DNA from: Heliocidaris tuberculata | Taxonomy: Eukaryota > Echinodermata > Echinoidea > Camarodonta > Echinometridae | DNA length: 64,000 nt | Assembly (NCBI GenBank): GCA_025618425.1 | Contig: CM046850.1 | Coordinates: 7,623,249 to 7,687,248 of the forward strand | Reading direction: 5' to 3' | Part shown: one piece after another, positions 63,831 through 64,000 of the stretch | How the letters are laid out: every line of letters begins with the position of its first letter | Position numbering within the stretch: the first letter of the stretch is position 1 | The notes under the pieces: generated by a model | Told to the model about the DNA's origin: nothing | Databases searched by the model: none | The model's input: the letters and a program-made list of their open reading frames with translations, nothing else | Program-made: the position numbers and the translations under genes

Positions 63831-64000
63831 CTGGAATGAAAAACAGAAAGAGAATGAAATGAGCATGAGATACTCCACATGACTTCAGATTTCAAATAAA
63901 TAAAAGGCATCATTGGTAGCGTAGCAAAGTGGGAAGAAGGATTAAGATATTCAAAAGCATTTCAATAAATAGGAGCAGTTTAAACATGTATTAAAATGGC

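Overview
This is AT-rich animal nuclear DNA. Genes are broken into small exons with GT/AG introns, most of the sequence is transposon-derived, and there are no operons, ribosome-binding sites or CRISPR arrays. My best guess is an echinoderm, probably a sea urchin. I base this on remembered repeat styles: palindromic MITEs ending in 'aaagggaaagttcaccctga' or 'gggccccgttgcataaaa', hAT-like ends 'caggggcgtcgctag', tRNA-derived SINEs, and many poly-C/poly-G runs. The phylum is inference. No database search was possible.

Host genes. (1) The best-supported locus is on the + strand at about 51995-57529. Six exons with compatible phases join a short F-BAR-like N-terminus, a coiled coil, three ~95-residue tandem repeats and a C-terminal protein kinase with an 'IND' (non-RD) catalytic loop. 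(2) On the - strand at the right edge, 63830-62352, are the last three exons of a leucine-aminopeptidase-family (M17) gene. Its final codons look frameshifted in a G run. (3) On the - strand at 22316-21453 is a terminal exon encoding a serine/proline-rich region and a GIY-YIG-like domain, followed by AATAAA. It is either a host gene or a Penelope-type remnant. (4) Two short ATG-bearing - strand exons, 34548-34372 (RING-like) and 3115-2942 (unknown), appear to start genes whose other exons I could not find.

Mobile elements. A LINE with one intact 1002-residue endonuclease/reverse-transcriptase ORF lies at 27861-24853 (-). An L1-like ORF1 without an ORF2 lies at 32613-31801 (-). A degraded RTE-like LINE lies at 40665-42760 (+), with a 20-bp minisatellite at its 5' end. 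LINE 3' fragments lie near 12.2, 14.6, 38.5 and 43.3 kb. There are three tRNA-derived SINEs. Several non-autonomous DNA elements have visible inverted ends and target-site duplications; the clearest are the hAT-like copies at 49368-49891 and 11727-11961, with perfect 8-bp duplications, and a 611-bp element at 59298-59908. A ~130-bp-TIR element at 4013-5388 contains a nested fold-back element.

Layout. 0-3.1 kb: TIR element and a lone - strand exon. 4-7.5 kb: nested fold-back elements. 8.8-10.2 kb: hairpin MITE and satellite array 1. 11.7-16 kb: nested hATs, minisatellite, MITE, LINE remnants. 16.7-20 kb: SINEs in AT-rich DNA. 21.2-22.3 kb: GIY-YIG exon. 22.6-23.8 kb: pyrimidine tract. 24.4-28 kb: intact LINE. 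28.7-31.5 kb: tandem duplication. 31.8-32.6 kb: orphan ORF1. 34.4 kb: RING-like exon. 36.4-37.3 kb: degenerate minisatellite. 38-44 kb: LINE fragments, hAT with internal repeats, RTE. 46.5-50 kb: SINE, MITE, satellite array 2, hAT. 51.7-57.5 kb: kinase gene. 58.7-61 kb: MITEs. 62.3-63.8 kb: aminopeptidase 3' end.
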